A DNA stretch of 64,000 nt from Pseudomonas sp. JAI120 (GTDB lineage Bacteria; Pseudomonadota; Gammaproteobacteria; Pseudomonadales; Pseudomonadaceae). Of this stretch, positions 19,196 through 28,749 are shown in pieces (the stretch's first letter is position 1; each line of letters begins with the position of its first letter). Both the position numbers and the translations under genes were made by a program. Location of the stretch: the NCBI RefSeq assembly GCF_014207255.1, contig NZ_JACHCZ010000002.1, forward strand, positions 248,001 to 312,000, in the 5' to 3' direction. The notes beneath the pieces are model-generated. The model had not been told where the DNA came from. It saw only the letters and a list, made by a program, of their open reading frames with translations, and made no database searches.

Positions 19196-21445
19196 TTAGA
19201 AATCGTACCGCAACCCCACGTTCACCCCATAAGGCTGCTTGATATTCTTGCCGACGCTGTGCTCCATGTCCGCATGCAGCTTCAGGTTCTGCGATACCGA
19301 CATCGCCACACCCGCGCCGACCTTGAAGCGCGAGCCGGACAGGTCGTTGTTGAAGGCATTATCGTTAACGAACACCTTGTTGCTCTGGTCGAACTCATGG
19401 GCTACCGCAGCCTTCAAGTACGGTTGCAGCACACTGCCGCTTTCCAGCTGGATATTGCGCCCAACCGTGGTGCCCAATTCGGCAATCACCGTGCTCGAAC
19501 GATCACCCTTGGCATCCAGGCCATTGTCCAGCGTGTAGCTCTGGGCCTGAGTAATCACCGCGTCCACCTTGCCGTAAGGCTCGACGAAGAAATCATCGTC
19601 CAGCTTGATGTGCCGGCCGACTTCCGCCGATGCACCTACCGCGTTTTGCGTGTAATTGCCCTTGGCTTTCTTGCCGTCGCTCATAGCCACCTTGGACTCG
19701 TTGTGCAGGCGGTTGAACTTGAGCACACCGTCGAAGTAGAAGCCGCTCTCGGCATCCATCCAAGTGGCGTAGCCGCCGACGTAGTAGCTGTTAATGGTGG
19801 CACTGCTGCCTAGGTTCAGGTCCAGGTCCGAGCTGCTGTGACCGGCCATGGCACCGATCAACCACTGGCCATCGCCCCCCTCTACCGGTACATCGGCACC
19901 CAGGGTGAAACCACGTTGTGTCTGGTTGTAGCCCAGGCCGGTCGTGTCGTTGGACACCTCGTATTTGTTGCCATAGGCGCGGGTCCACAGGCCTGCGGAT
20001 TTGCCGTCGCTGAAGCGCAACTCGCCCATACGGGTACGCAGGGTAGTCATCTCGCCCAGCAACACGGTCGGCGCGGCGTTGAACAACGCCAGCACGGAGT
20101 TGGTGCTCGGGCTGATGATTTTGCTGTCCGGGTCGAGGTACCAGTCCTTGCTCTCGTTATCGTCGATCAGGCTGTAGGAATAGGTGCCCACATCCACACG
20201 ATCGCCCAACAGGCTGAACCTCGCGCCGCCATCGGCGGTATGCACCACATGCAGACGGTCATCGCGCAATGGGTCGGCGCCGCTGCTGGAGATCAACAGC
20301 TTGTGGTCACCCGACGAAGTACCGGTAACGTTGAGGAAGTCGCCGGTCAACGTGGAGAAGTCCGCACTCATGTGGAAGGTGCCATTGCCCGACAGGTTGT
20401 CCACATCCAGTTGGTAGAACGTACCGGGGTCACCGAACTTGACGTTACCGCCGCTCAAAGACAGGTCGCCCAGTTGCTGGTTGTCGACCATCACCCACGT
20501 CGCGTCATTGTTGATGGCCAGCTTATCGACACTCTCCAGGCGGCCGGTAAGGATCGAGCCGTTGTCGAGGCCAACGCTGGCCGTGCCGCCGTTGTTGATC
20601 ACGTCGCCATTCATGATCGCGCGGTCCAGGCTCAAGTCCAGCACGCTCGCCGTGCCGACTTGAATGTTGCCGCTGAGGGCCGTGCTACTGACGTGCATGT
20701 CAGCGGAGCCGCCGTTGGTCAGCTCCAGCATATTGCCGTTGCCGCCCACCAGGGTAGAGCCGTTAGCGACGTTGATCTGGGTCCCTCCCGGGTAGTCCAC
20801 CAGGATCGCCGCGCCCGTCTCACCCACCACGTCGGTGTTGTTGAGGGTCAATACGGAGGGGTTGTCCTGAGTCGGCAGGCGGTAGGCCACAATGCCGTTG
20901 GTGCCGCCGACGATGAGGCTGTTGTTGGCCGTCAGTTGACCGTCATACGACGACAACCCCGTCTTGCCGCCATAGACATTGGTGCGGTCCAGCATCAAGG
21001 TGCTGGAACCGTTGAGCAGGATGCCGTCGGTTGCGCCTTCAATAAAGCTGTTGCTGACCTGGACGCTGGAGCCTTGAGTGCTCAGGGAACCCACAATCAT
21101 GCCGGCGCCGCCGGCACTGGAAATATAAGCCCCGTCAATGTTGGCCTGGCTGCCGTAAAGGGCAACACCCACCTCACCGTCGAGGGTCGTTTTCACTTGC
21201 CCACCGGTCATGTTGAACGTCGAGCCGTAAGCAGTAACGCTCACCATATCCGCGCCATCGGCGATCAACGTAGCATCGGTGACTTTATAGCGGTCACGCT
21301 GCGAGCTCTCATCGATAACCACATTCTGACCGGGATGAATATCCACAGCCAAGGCTTGTGTGGCGACCAGGGAAAACGGCATGACCGCCATTACCTTAAT
21401 TGCAGTGGCGAGTCGTGATAAAGGAAAAGACGTTTCGTTACTCAA
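19196..21445 (-). CDS. Type V autotransporter with beta-helical passenger
   Basis: About 749 residues. The signal peptide runs to SLVATQALA. The passenger (about 33-460) is built of short repeats rich in G, N, T and S with patterns such as LNGSSTLMLDRTNVYGGKTGLS and LVGGNGNMLEL, typical of a pertactin-like right-handed beta helix. The C-terminal barrel (about 480-749) contains GLWTRAYGNKYEVSND and ends in an aromatic residue (GLRYDF), as required by the BAM complex. No enzyme motif is seen in the passenger. The best start is TTG at 21443-21445 with AGAGGT seven bases upstream; no ATG start is available upstream in frame. Confidence 0.87.
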   Translation of the reverse strand: MSNETSFPLSRLATAIKVMAVMPFSLVATQALAVDIHPGQNVVIDESSQRDRYKVTDATLIADGADMVSVTAYGSTFNMTGGQVKTTLDGEVGVALYGSQANIDGAYISSAGGAGMIVGSLSTQGSSVQVSNSFIEGATDGILLNGSSTLMLDRTNVYGGKTGLSSYDGQLTANNSLIVGGTNGIVAYRLPTQDNPSVLTLNNTDVVGETGAAILVDYPGGTQINVANGSTLVGGNGNMLELTNGGSADMHVSSTALSGNIQVGTASVLDLSLDRAIMNGDVINNGGTASVGLDNGSILTGRLESVDKLAINNDATWVMVDNQQLGDLSLSGGNVKFGDPGTFYQLDVDNLSGNGTFHMSADFSTLTGDFLNVTGTSSGDHKLLISSSGADPLRDDRLHVVHTADGGARFSLLGDRVDVGTYSYSLIDDNESKDWYLDPDSKIISPSTNSVLALFNAAPTVLLGEMTTLRTRMGELRFSDGKSAGLWTRAYGNKYEVSNDTTGLGYNQTQRGFTLGADVPVEGGDGQWLIGAMAGHSSSDLDLNLGSSATINSYYVGGYATWMDAESGFYFDGVLKFNRLHNESKVAMSDGKKAKGNYTQNAVGASAEVGRHIKLDDDFFVEPYGKVDAVITQAQSYTLDNGLDAKGDRSSTVIAELGTTVGRNIQLESGSVLQPYLKAAVAHEFDQSNKVFVNDNAFNNDLSGSRFKVGAGVAMSVSQNLKLHADMEHSVGKNIKQPYGVNVGLRYDF

Positions 21446-21701
21446 GGGTAGTACCTCTATTCGGATGACTGAATAAGCCAATCGATTACAGGACCATCGA
21501 CTCAGGCTTTCAGAGGCGCAAAGAGTACGGAACGAAGAGGGCGATGCATGTCAGCCGATTCCAAGAGCGCGTAGGACTTATCCTAATCACGCACCAGTAA
21601 AGGGGACTTGATAGAAAGGAAACTAGGGAGGGGTGATAAAACCACACGAACCGTTGAGGCAACCCTCACCGGTCCGTGCATTTCAAACAGCGAATAATGG
21701 A

Positions 21702-23645
21702 TTATCCGCAGATAGTCCCATCGCCTCTACGACGAGTTAAATACACCACTGTGGGGTCGGACTCTCCCTGTGTTACGCCATCAGCCTTGATAACTCGATA
21801 GTAGGCTTCGATACGGCCTAGCGTAACGGGTTGGATAAACGCCTGGAAAGGCACGGTACGAAGCTCGCCTGGGTGCCCCGGCACATTGTGATCCCCCGTG
21901 ACCGTGACTGGATCAAAGGCATGATCGACCGTGATGATCGTGGAATTAAGATCATCAGGACCGTAGACCACCCACACCAGAGTGACCTTATCACCGGTAC
22001 GCAGGTTCTCAGGATCGAGGATCTTCGTGCGGATGCCATTGGTAACACCCTGGTCGCAGGTGAGGACGAATAATCCTCCGCCTGCAGGTAGCGCATCAGG
22101 AAAGACGATGGGCTCAAGATCGGTGAGTTGGCTGGCAAACACATCAACCGGCGTCTCCAACGAGGAGATAGTGTTGTCATTGACCCCGTTATTGAGCTCG
22201 TACCACACCGGTAGGTTTTCGCCGTTACCGCCCATGGCAATCACGTTTGCCTGGATGGTAATTACGAATTCAGCTGCGCTCTCGTCCGCCGATGTCACGA
22301 TGTAGGGCGGCGTGAGGGCCGGTATGCCTTTCCAGAAGATCTGAATCCTGTGCCCTGCGCGCGCTCCGGGGTAGACAGCAAAGCGTGCGGTAGCATCGTC
22401 CGTGTCCCCTGGCCCGATCTCGTTGATCAGGCCTTCCGAAGACTCTATCTCGATCAGGTCCAGGTTAGGATTGACAGGGCCCGGGTCCTCAGGAATCCCA
22501 CCCGCCGAGGTCAGGTCTACATCCACCGTGACGGTGGTTGAATAGGGCGAAGCGCTCCCTGCACGAACCACCCGGTAACGGACGTCTGCCTGATAGGGAG
22601 CGTCCAGCCCACCCGCGTCCCTGAGGATATCCCACGGGATGGGAACCCTCTGCGGCCAGGACACTGACGGCAAGGTATAGGTGATCACCAGGCCGTTGAA
22701 GTCAATCTGGATATCATCACCCACTTGGGCATTGTCATAGCCATCGATAAAGACTTCCGCCCTTCCCAGTTGCACATCAGTGAGGTCAAGAGGCGCTTCT
22801 GGAATGTGAGGGGGTTGCAGGTTGGCTGGGAAGGGGTCCGTCACTACCGTCACCGGCGTCAGTTCCGGTGGCCAAGAAGTGTTGTTGCCAGCACGGTCGG
22901 TATATCGGTAGGCGAGATATTTCATGCCGGCGCCTTGCGCCACAATCTGAGCGGTGGTCAACGTAAGAATAAACGGTGCGGTGGTTCGGGTTAAAGCCGT
23001 ATTGAAAATGGGAGTCGGGTTAGGGAACCCCCAGAACACCATCCCCATATCACCCTCTTGGGGGTCAAGGCGGCCGGGAACGGTCAACTCAAGTTGATTG
23101 CCGTGCTCCGCCAACCCCTCCAGTGTGATTAAACCGTCCACCACCCAGCCTGGCAGGCCAATAGCTTCGGGGATGATCCGGGCGTTGGGATCGAGGCGGT
23201 CGATCGTCACCCGCGTATTGCCCGAACGCTCATCGGCGCCCACACCCACAAACACCTCATAACTCAGCCTTTTCTCGCCGTGCTCGCCAATGTCCTGTTC
23301 CGGAATCGAAAATGTATAAGGCCAAGTGTGCGCGGACAACGGTTTCGTAAAGGGAATACGCGCACCATACGGCGTTCCATTAATGTAGATCTGCAAATTA
23401 TCCGGGTTGGAACCCGGAACCGGAAAGGTATCGGTCCAGCTATCAATTTCACACTGGATACCCTGTTGATAAAGCGTGGCCAGCCGCATCAAGTTAGGCT
23501 GCCCACCGGGGACATCAGGGAGCGTATTGACGACGCGCAAGTCGTCGACCGCATACGCCCCACCCGGCGAATAACCTCGCGGATGTCGTTTCAATAGAAC
23601 ATCCGTCGGCTGAATGGGTGGGGTTTGGTTATTTGAGTTTGCCAT
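21702..23645 (-). CDS. Ig-like multi-module protein, paralogue of the neighbouring 655-residue protein
   Basis: A 647-residue protein without signal peptide or membrane segment. It consists of repeated beta-sandwich-like modules. It is co-linear with the protein encoded at 23976-25943: TDRAGN at 249-254 (252-257 there), VPIPWDIL at 334-341 (340-347), GPVNPNLDLIEI at 389-400 (393-404) and a C-terminal glycine/cysteine tail GDGTICG (GGGTCLG there). YRYTDRAGN also recalls the module ends of the 1207-residue protein. Function is unknown. No strong ribosome-binding site precedes the ATG at 23643-23645, so the start is less certain than the body. Confidence 0.75.
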   Translation of the reverse strand: MANSNNQTPPIQPTDVLLKRHPRGYSPGGAYAVDDLRVVNTLPDVPGGQPNLMRLATLYQQGIQCEIDSWTDTFPVPGSNPDNLQIYINGTPYGARIPFTKPLSAHTWPYTFSIPEQDIGEHGEKRLSYEVFVGVGADERSGNTRVTIDRLDPNARIIPEAIGLPGWVVDGLITLEGLAEHGNQLELTVPGRLDPQEGDMGMVFWGFPNPTPIFNTALTRTTAPFILTLTTAQIVAQGAGMKYLAYRYTDRAGNNTSWPPELTPVTVVTDPFPANLQPPHIPEAPLDLTDVQLGRAEVFIDGYDNAQVGDDIQIDFNGLVITYTLPSVSWPQRVPIPWDILRDAGGLDAPYQADVRYRVVRAGSASPYSTTVTVDVDLTSAGGIPEDPGPVNPNLDLIEIESSEGLINEIGPGDTDDATARFAVYPGARAGHRIQIFWKGIPALTPPYIVTSADESAAEFVITIQANVIAMGGNGENLPVWYELNNGVNDNTISSLETPVDVFASQLTDLEPIVFPDALPAGGGLFVLTCDQGVTNGIRTKILDPENLRTGDKVTLVWVVYGPDDLNSTIITVDHAFDPVTVTGDHNVPGHPGELRTVPFQAFIQPVTLGRIEAYYRVIKADGVTQGESDPTVVYLTRRRGDGTICG

Positions 23646-23975
23646 CGGTATGTACTCGAAAGGTTAAGGACTGTGCTCGCCCAATGCAATTGAACCAAGG
23701 ACAGATTAATTAAACGCCTTTCAACTTCGAGGCACAGCCTGTCAAATCTGACAGATGCACAATATGAAAAAATGTGCTTGACGATAACAACCTGCGATTG
23801 GCTGTTTTTAATAACTCACTCATGCGCAAACATAATCTGCTAGTGACATAAAATCTAACCCGACATAAGCCTCGCAACTCGAAAGTCCCTCATGACCAAT
23901 AACGCTGCGCCATTGGTCGAAAATCAAGGAAAAAAAGAGGGCTTGCGCCCTCTTCTTTGTCATTGCTTGCACAGG
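23646..23975. other. Spacer between the two Ig-like paralogue genes
   Basis: About 330 AT-rich bases with the terminator of the upstream gene (23929-23957) and probably the promoter of the downstream gene. A small inverted repeat GACCAAT...ATTGGTC lies at 23894-23918. No gene seen. Confidence 0.6.
23929..23957 (-). terminator. Rho-independent terminator of the 655-residue Ig-like gene
   Basis: On the minus strand a stem AGAGGGC/GCCCTCT with a four-base loop is followed by a run of T (the A run at 23929-23936), 19 bases after the stop codon. Confidence 0.85.
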
Positions 23976-25943
23976 TCACATTTTACTCGACGGTCCCAGG
24001 CAGGTGCCCCCACCCGGCCGTTTCAGGTCGATGTAAATCAGCTTCCTCAACGATATCCCTGTAGGCCCCGTGGCCTTGTACAGACGGTAAGAAACAACTG
24101 CAGACCCCCATTCGGCAACGAGACCTGGAAGGGTAATCAATGGATTGAAGGGCAGGATCTGGATTTGCGCCACACCGATGTCACGATCATCACTCGTCAG
24201 TGTGTGATCGAACCACACATCCGTGCCATCAAAATGTTCCCCATTGCCATTTTTGCTCGGGTAGCTTTTCCAATACAGCCGAACAGTGTCGCCGACCTCG
24301 AAATGCTGCGAGTTCCAGTCTATTCCCAGGAACACCCCCTCCCAAGGCTCCGGAATGGTGCCGCAGGCAACAAAGTCGCGGGTACTGTCATTGAGCAACC
24401 GAGGCCGCAGCAAGCCAATCAACGTATCGAACTCCACCCGTACCGGCGTGAACGGACTGCGTTGGCGATTGATGCCATTGTCAGTCCAGTAGTAGACCTC
24501 AAGCGCTGGATTGGAGCCGGTCGACACCACTGTCCAGGGCACCTGGATCGTGACCAACTGCCCCGCAACATCGCCTGGCTGCACCACATACTCGCCGGCA
24601 TAAGTGTCATCATTGCCCCAATACAACTCCAGCCTCTCACCCACGACTGGGTTAAAAAACAGGGGAACCTCCACGGGGACTGGCCCCGGCTCATCGGCAG
24701 CCGTAACAACATTATCCCCAGAGCGGCCTTTTACGGTGACCCTCTCCAACCCGGGATTGATCGGGTCAGGGCCAATGGGCGAAACGCCTGCAACCGAAAG
24801 GTCGACCAGGTAGAAGCTGTCGGGGGAGTTCTTCGATGCCGTACCCCGCAGGTACAGATAGCGCACCCGTACCGGGTAGGTACTGTCGAAGCCACCGTCA
24901 GCCAGAATCGGCCAGGGCACCGGCACTGGAATGGGCCACTGCTGTACCGCGCCGATGGTAATCGGTCCAAGGGCATGGGTGTTCCAGAACGGAAAAACGC
25001 GGTCCCCAGGGGCGGCGTCGGTGATCTGTGGAATCGACACTGTGACACCTTGGCGCACGTCCTCCAGGTTGATCAAGCCATCCGCCTCGGCCAAGGGCAC
25101 CAACGGCCGCGGCAGGTCGGGCAGCGTTGCCAGTGACACGTTCAGCGTCACCGGCTCGGAAAACGGCCCCACCCTGCCGGCTCGATCAGTCAGGGTGTAG
25201 GAAGCAAAACGTTGCCCCGTGCCGCCGGTACGCACAAATGCCTCGGGAAAGGTGAACTCGACAGGCGCACCTTCAACATGCGACCGCTCGATAACAACGA
25301 CACCCGCCAGGTTGACGTCGGGAAATTCGCCCCAGTAATACCTGACGACATCTTCAGTCCGAATATCCAGCCACCGCGGTACGATTGCAGGCACCCCGCC
25401 ATTGCGGACCAGATAGTCATCCGTCACTTCAACCAGTACCTCGTCCTCAAACTCCAGCGGCAGGCCGGGGTTATCAAAATTGGGCGCGGTCTTGTCGATA
25501 TTGATAAACGTCGGGAAGGATTCGGTCATCGGCACAAACGGCGAGCTCACTCGATAATTCAAACGCCGAATGCCCCCGATAGACAGGAGGTGAGCGGGTA
25601 ATGCCTGAGTCAATGGAAACACCACGTCGGGGTCGTACGGCCCCTGGATCGTGTACGTATGTTCGACCTCCCCCTGCAAGAGGTACTCCACCAAGGTGGG
25701 AACTGCGAAGTTGGAATGATGGACCGGCCAGACTCTCTCGATCGTCACCAGCAAAACCTGATCCTGCAGGCTCACCGGCAGGGTGTAGGCCGCCTCATCC
25801 CACAGCAACGGCAGTGCCTGGCTCGGGATGGGATTGTCCAGACTCATGATTGACTCGGAATGTTTGCGCGGGGGGCGCTTATCCCCAGCCGGCTGCCGCG
25901 GGTCAACGGGCTGGGCGTCAGAGGGAAGATTCGACTCGGACAT
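23976..25943 (-). CDS. Ig-like multi-module protein (655 residues)
   Basis: A soluble, repeat-built protein of unknown function. The first 45 residues are charged and proline-rich (PRQPAGDKRPPRKHSES) and look disordered; the rest is beta-rich modules of 90-110 residues, with the signature SYTLTDRAGRVGPFSEP at about 248-264 and GPDPINPGLERVTV at 391-404. The start ATG (25941-25943) has GGAG seven bases upstream, which rules out a longer frame reading into the ung terminator. It is co-linear with the protein encoded at 21702-23645 and shares its module-end motifs with the 1207-residue protein. No secretion signal is visible, which is odd for an adhesin-like architecture. Confidence 0.78.
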   Translation of the reverse strand: MSESNLPSDAQPVDPRQPAGDKRPPRKHSESIMSLDNPIPSQALPLLWDEAAYTLPVSLQDQVLLVTIERVWPVHHSNFAVPTLVEYLLQGEVEHTYTIQGPYDPDVVFPLTQALPAHLLSIGGIRRLNYRVSSPFVPMTESFPTFINIDKTAPNFDNPGLPLEFEDEVLVEVTDDYLVRNGGVPAIVPRWLDIRTEDVVRYYWGEFPDVNLAGVVVIERSHVEGAPVEFTFPEAFVRTGGTGQRFASYTLTDRAGRVGPFSEPVTLNVSLATLPDLPRPLVPLAEADGLINLEDVRQGVTVSIPQITDAAPGDRVFPFWNTHALGPITIGAVQQWPIPVPVPWPILADGGFDSTYPVRVRYLYLRGTASKNSPDSFYLVDLSVAGVSPIGPDPINPGLERVTVKGRSGDNVVTAADEPGPVPVEVPLFFNPVVGERLELYWGNDDTYAGEYVVQPGDVAGQLVTIQVPWTVVSTGSNPALEVYYWTDNGINRQRSPFTPVRVEFDTLIGLLRPRLLNDSTRDFVACGTIPEPWEGVFLGIDWNSQHFEVGDTVRLYWKSYPSKNGNGEHFDGTDVWFDHTLTSDDRDIGVAQIQILPFNPLITLPGLVAEWGSAVVSYRLYKATGPTGISLRKLIYIDLKRPGGGTCLGPSSKM

Positions 25944-26040
25944 GTTTAATCTCCTTGAGCAATCAATCGATGATCGACCATTGACTACCGTTCTGGTGTT
26001 CGCCAGATCGACAAGGCCAAGGAGATTATTAAATGCGCAA

Positions 26041-26082
26041 AACGACCTACCCGATACTGTCGGAAATAACAGGTAGGTCGTT
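26041..26082 (-). terminator. Terminator of ung
   Basis: A perfect 11-base inverted repeat (AACGACCTACC / GGTAGGTCGTT) spaced by 20 bases, five bases after the ung stop on the minus strand and followed there by a short T run. Confidence 0.7.
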
Positions 26083-26086
26083 CCAG

Positions 26087-26779
26087 TCAGACCGGTGGTA
26101 GCGCCCAATCAATGGGGGTTTCGCCGTTTTGCTGAAGAAACTTGTTGGTGCGGCTGAAATGTCCGCAGCCCAGGAATCCGCGATATGCCGACAACGGCGA
26201 CGGATGCACCGACGTCAGCACCAAATGCTTGGTGGCATCGATCAGCTTCTGCTTGCCCTGGGCATGGGCGCCCCACAACAGGAACACCAGGTGCGGCTGG
26301 TGTTCGCTGACCACTTCGATAATCCGATCGGTAAAGAATTGCCAGCCCTTGCCCGCATGCGCATTGGCGTTGGCGCGTTCCACGGTCATGGTGGTGTTGA
26401 GCAGCAACACGCCCTGGTCGGCCCAGCTCTGCAGGCAGCCGTGATTGGGGATGTCGATGTTCAGGTCGCGCTTGAGCTCTTTGTAGATATTGACCAGGGA
26501 CGGCGGCGCCGGCACGCCCGGTTGCACCGAGAAGCACAAGCCGTGGGCCTGGCCGGGGCCGTGGTACGGGTCCTGGCCGAGGATCACCACCTTGACCTTG
26601 TCCAGCGGCGTTGAGTTAAGCGCATTGAAGATCAGCGGACCGGGCGGGTAGATCTCTTTGCCGGCGGCATGTTCCTGGCGCAGGAACTCGCGCAACTGAC
26701 CCATGTAGGGCTTATCGAACTCATCACGCAGGGCGTGTTTCCAGCTGGGTTCGAGTTTGATACGGTCGCCTTCGGTCAT
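26087..26779 (-). CDS. ung: Uracil-DNA glycosylase
   Basis: Removes uracil from DNA as the first step of base-excision repair. The 230-residue product has the family-1 water-activating motif [14 protein letters not shown] with catalytic Asp70, the uracil-binding Asn in [10 protein letters not shown] (about 125-134), and the DNA-intercalation loop [11 protein letters not shown] with catalytic His192. Length is normal. It is divergent from the acyl-CoA hydrolase gene downstream in the window. Confidence 0.97.
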   Translation of the reverse strand: MTEGDRIKLEPSWKHALRDEFDKPYMGQLREFLRQEHAAGKEIYPPGPLIFNALNSTPLDKVKVVILGQDPYHGPGQAHGLCFSVQPGVPAPPSLVNIYKELKRDLNIDIPNHGCLQSWADQGVLLLNTTMTVERANANAHAGKGWQFFTDRIIEVVSEHQPHLVFLLWGAHAQGKQKLIDATKHLVLTSVHPSPLSAYRGFLGCGHFSRTNKFLQQNGETPIDWALPPV

Positions 26780-26915
26780 AGTTGAAATGTCTTGTAGAAA
26801 AGAATGAGGCGAACCCTAGGAAAGCCGGCCCTGCTTGTCAATTGATCTGACACACCACCGGCACTTTCCCACGAAGCGATCATACTGATCCTTCACCTTC
26901 TCGATTGAGGTCACG

Positions 26916-28028
26916 ATGAATCTGCACTTCGAAGAACTGACCGGCAGTGGCGGCGCCCGCATTGGCATCGCCAGCCTGGACGCTGAAAAGTCCCTCAATG
27001 CCCTCTCCTTGCCGATGATTCTGGCCCTGACTGATCGCCTGGACACTTGGGCCAAAGACCCGAACATCGCCTGTGTGCTGCTGCGTGGCAACGGGCCCAA
27101 GGCCTTTTGCGCCGGCGGCGAGGTGCGCAGCCTGGCCCAGGCCTGCCGCGAGCAGCCGGGGGAAGTGCCAGCCCTGGCCGCACAGTTTTTTGCCGCGGAA
27201 TATCGCCTCGACTACCGTTTGCACACTTACCCTAAACCGCTGATCTGTTGGGGCCACGGTTACGTGCTCGGCGGTGGCATGGGCCTGCTGCAAAGCGCGG
27301 CCATACGGATTGTCACGCCGAGCAGCCGCCTGGCCATGCCCGAGATCAGCATCGGCCTGTACCCGGACGTGGGCGCCAGCTGGTTTCTGTCGCGCCTGCC
27401 CGGCAAGCTGGGGTTATTCCTTGGCCTCACCGGCGCCCATATCAACGGCCGTGACGCCCTGGACCTGGGCCTGGCCGACCGTTTCCTGCGTGACGATCAA
27501 CAAGACGAGTTACTCGAGGGTTTGCTGCAACTGAACTGGCAGGAACAGACCGCGATACAGCTCAACAGCCTGCTCAAGGCCCTGGCCCAGGAAGCCGTGG
27601 CCCAGCAACCCGAGGCGCAATGGCTGCCACGTCGGGCACAAATCGACGAATGGCTGGACGTCGGTGATGTGCGCAGCGCCTGGCGCGCCTTGAGCCCGCT
27701 GCGCGACCACGCCGACCCGCTGTTCAACCGCGCCGGCAAGACACTGAGCGAAGGCTGCCCGCTGACCGCGCACCTGGTGTGGGAACAGATCCAGCGGGCC
27801 CGTCATCTGTCCCTGGCCGAGGTGTTCCAGATGGAATACACCCTGAGCCTGAACTGCTGCCGCCATCCGGAGTTCAGCGAAGGGGTGCGCGCGCGGTTGA
27901 TCGACAAGGACCAGACGCCCCACTGGCATTGGCCGGACATCAATACGGTCCCCGACGCCGTGGTGCAGGCGCACTTCACCAAGGCGTGGGAAGGCCGGCA
28001 TCCGCTCGCGGACTTGTCCGATTACTGA
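26916..28028 (+). CDS. Crotonase-family protein, probable 3-hydroxyisobutyryl-CoA hydrolase
   Basis: A 370-residue crotonase-fold protein. The oxyanion-hole segments are NGPKAFCAGGEVRSL (about 57-71) and GHGYVLGGGMGLL (about 112-124); MPEISIGLYPDVGASWFLSR (about 142-161) with its Glu and Asp fits the HIBCH family, which removes CoA in valine catabolism. The extended C-terminal part, longer than simple enoyl-CoA hydratases, supports this. GAGG lies upstream of the ATG. Assignment of the exact acyl-CoA substrate is inferred from family only. Confidence 0.8.
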   Translation: MNLHFEELTGSGGARIGIASLDAEKSLNALSLPMILALTDRLDTWAKDPNIACVLLRGNGPKAFCAGGEVRSLAQACREQPGEVPALAAQFFAAEYRLDYRLHTYPKPLICWGHGYVLGGGMGLLQSAAIRIVTPSSRLAMPEISIGLYPDVGASWFLSRLPGKLGLFLGLTGAHINGRDALDLGLADRFLRDDQQDELLEGLLQLNWQEQTAIQLNSLLKALAQEAVAQQPEAQWLPRRAQIDEWLDVGDVRSAWRALSPLRDHADPLFNRAGKTLSEGCPLTAHLVWEQIQRARHLSLAEVFQMEYTLSLNCCRHPEFSEGVRARLIDKDQTPHWHWPDINTVPDAVVQAHFTKAWEGRHPLADLSDY

Positions 28029-28042
28029 CGTTTTGCGCCCAT

Positions 28043-28068
28043 AAAAAAGCGGCGCTTCATGCGCCGCT
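28043..28068 (-). terminator. Terminator of the tyrosine-rich lipoprotein gene
   Basis: An 8-bp stem AGCGGCGC/GCGCCGCT with four-base loop; on the minus strand it is followed by six T. It may also help end the convergent crotonase gene. Confidence 0.85.
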
Positions 28069-28083
28069 CGTCATACAGGCCGA

Positions 28084-28434
28084 TCAACGGTGACCGCCGC
28101 GGCCACCTCCACGATCATGATCGCCACCGCGTCCATGCCCGCCATTGTTCCAACGATCCCCCCAGCCCTGGTTCGGGTAAGGCCGATAACCGGCCCTTGG
28201 CCCTGACGGGTAATAGCGAGGCGCCGAGTAGTAACGCGGAGCCGGAGCGTAGTAACGCGGCGACGGGTAGTAATCACGGCGATATTGATACGCCGTGCCG
28301 CCGCCGTAGTAATAAGCCGGCGCCGGTGAGGTGTAGACCTCGGAACGGTAATAGCTCTGGCCTCCATCGTAGTAGGGCACACAAGCGGAAAGGGTCAGAC
28401 CGAGTAAAGCGCTGAGCAGCAGTCGTCGATACAT
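28084..28434 (-). CDS. Tyrosine/glycine-rich lipoprotein
   Basis: A 116-residue predicted lipoprotein: MYRRLLLSALLGLTLSAC is a signal sequence with lipobox LSAC and lipidated Cys18. The mature part is low-complexity, with repeated YYSPSPRYYAPAPRYY-like stretches, and ends in a glycine-, arginine- and histidine-rich tail (GGHGRGGDHDRGGG). Similar short proteins are common in Pseudomonas and have no assigned function. The histidine-rich tail could bind metal, but this is a guess. GGAGG lies upstream of the ATG. Confidence 0.8.
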   Translation of the reverse strand: MYRRLLLSALLGLTLSACVPYYDGGQSYYRSEVYTSPAPAYYYGGGTAYQYRRDYYPSPRYYAPAPRYYSAPRYYPSGPRAGYRPYPNQGWGDRWNNGGHGRGGDHDRGGGRGGHR

Positions 28435-28749
28435 GGCGGCCTCCTGGACCGCGAAAGAGCACCTCCAGCGACGCTGGGGAGCGGCATTCAGCTTTCACTG
28501 AATGACGAAACATCTGACATCAAAAACCGAATCTGGTGCGTTTCGGTAACAACTTGATACATCAATGCCAACTGCGGCCACACACCATTAAACGCACTGC
28601 CGCATAGCGCAAATCTATCCCCCAGGTTTATCGATTCAGTAAATTTTTCTGGCCCGAAACTTTCCAGATTGCGATGATGTCACTATGACATCGCATAAGC
28701 CAGGGAGGCTCTAACGTGCGCCCTTCGCCACTTTCGCCGGATCCGATCC
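28435..28749. other. Intergenic region between divergent lipoprotein and chemoreceptor genes
   Basis: About 315 bases that must hold both promoters. I see no convincing sigma-28 site, gene or RNA structure. Confidence 0.5.

Noticed and set aside
19838..21418. Long open frame on the plus strand opposite the autotransporter
   Set aside because: Antisense reading of a repetitive gene; composition is typical of shadow frames (A, G, V, H, Q) and no start signal is present.
23892..25136. Plus-strand frame opposite the 655-residue Ig-like gene
   Set aside because: The minus-strand gene has a good ribosome-binding site, terminator and paralogue; the plus frame has none of these.
28621..28700. Sigma-28 promoter upstream of the chemoreceptor gene
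   Set aside because: A TAAA-like box is present but the GCCGATAA box at the right spacing is not.
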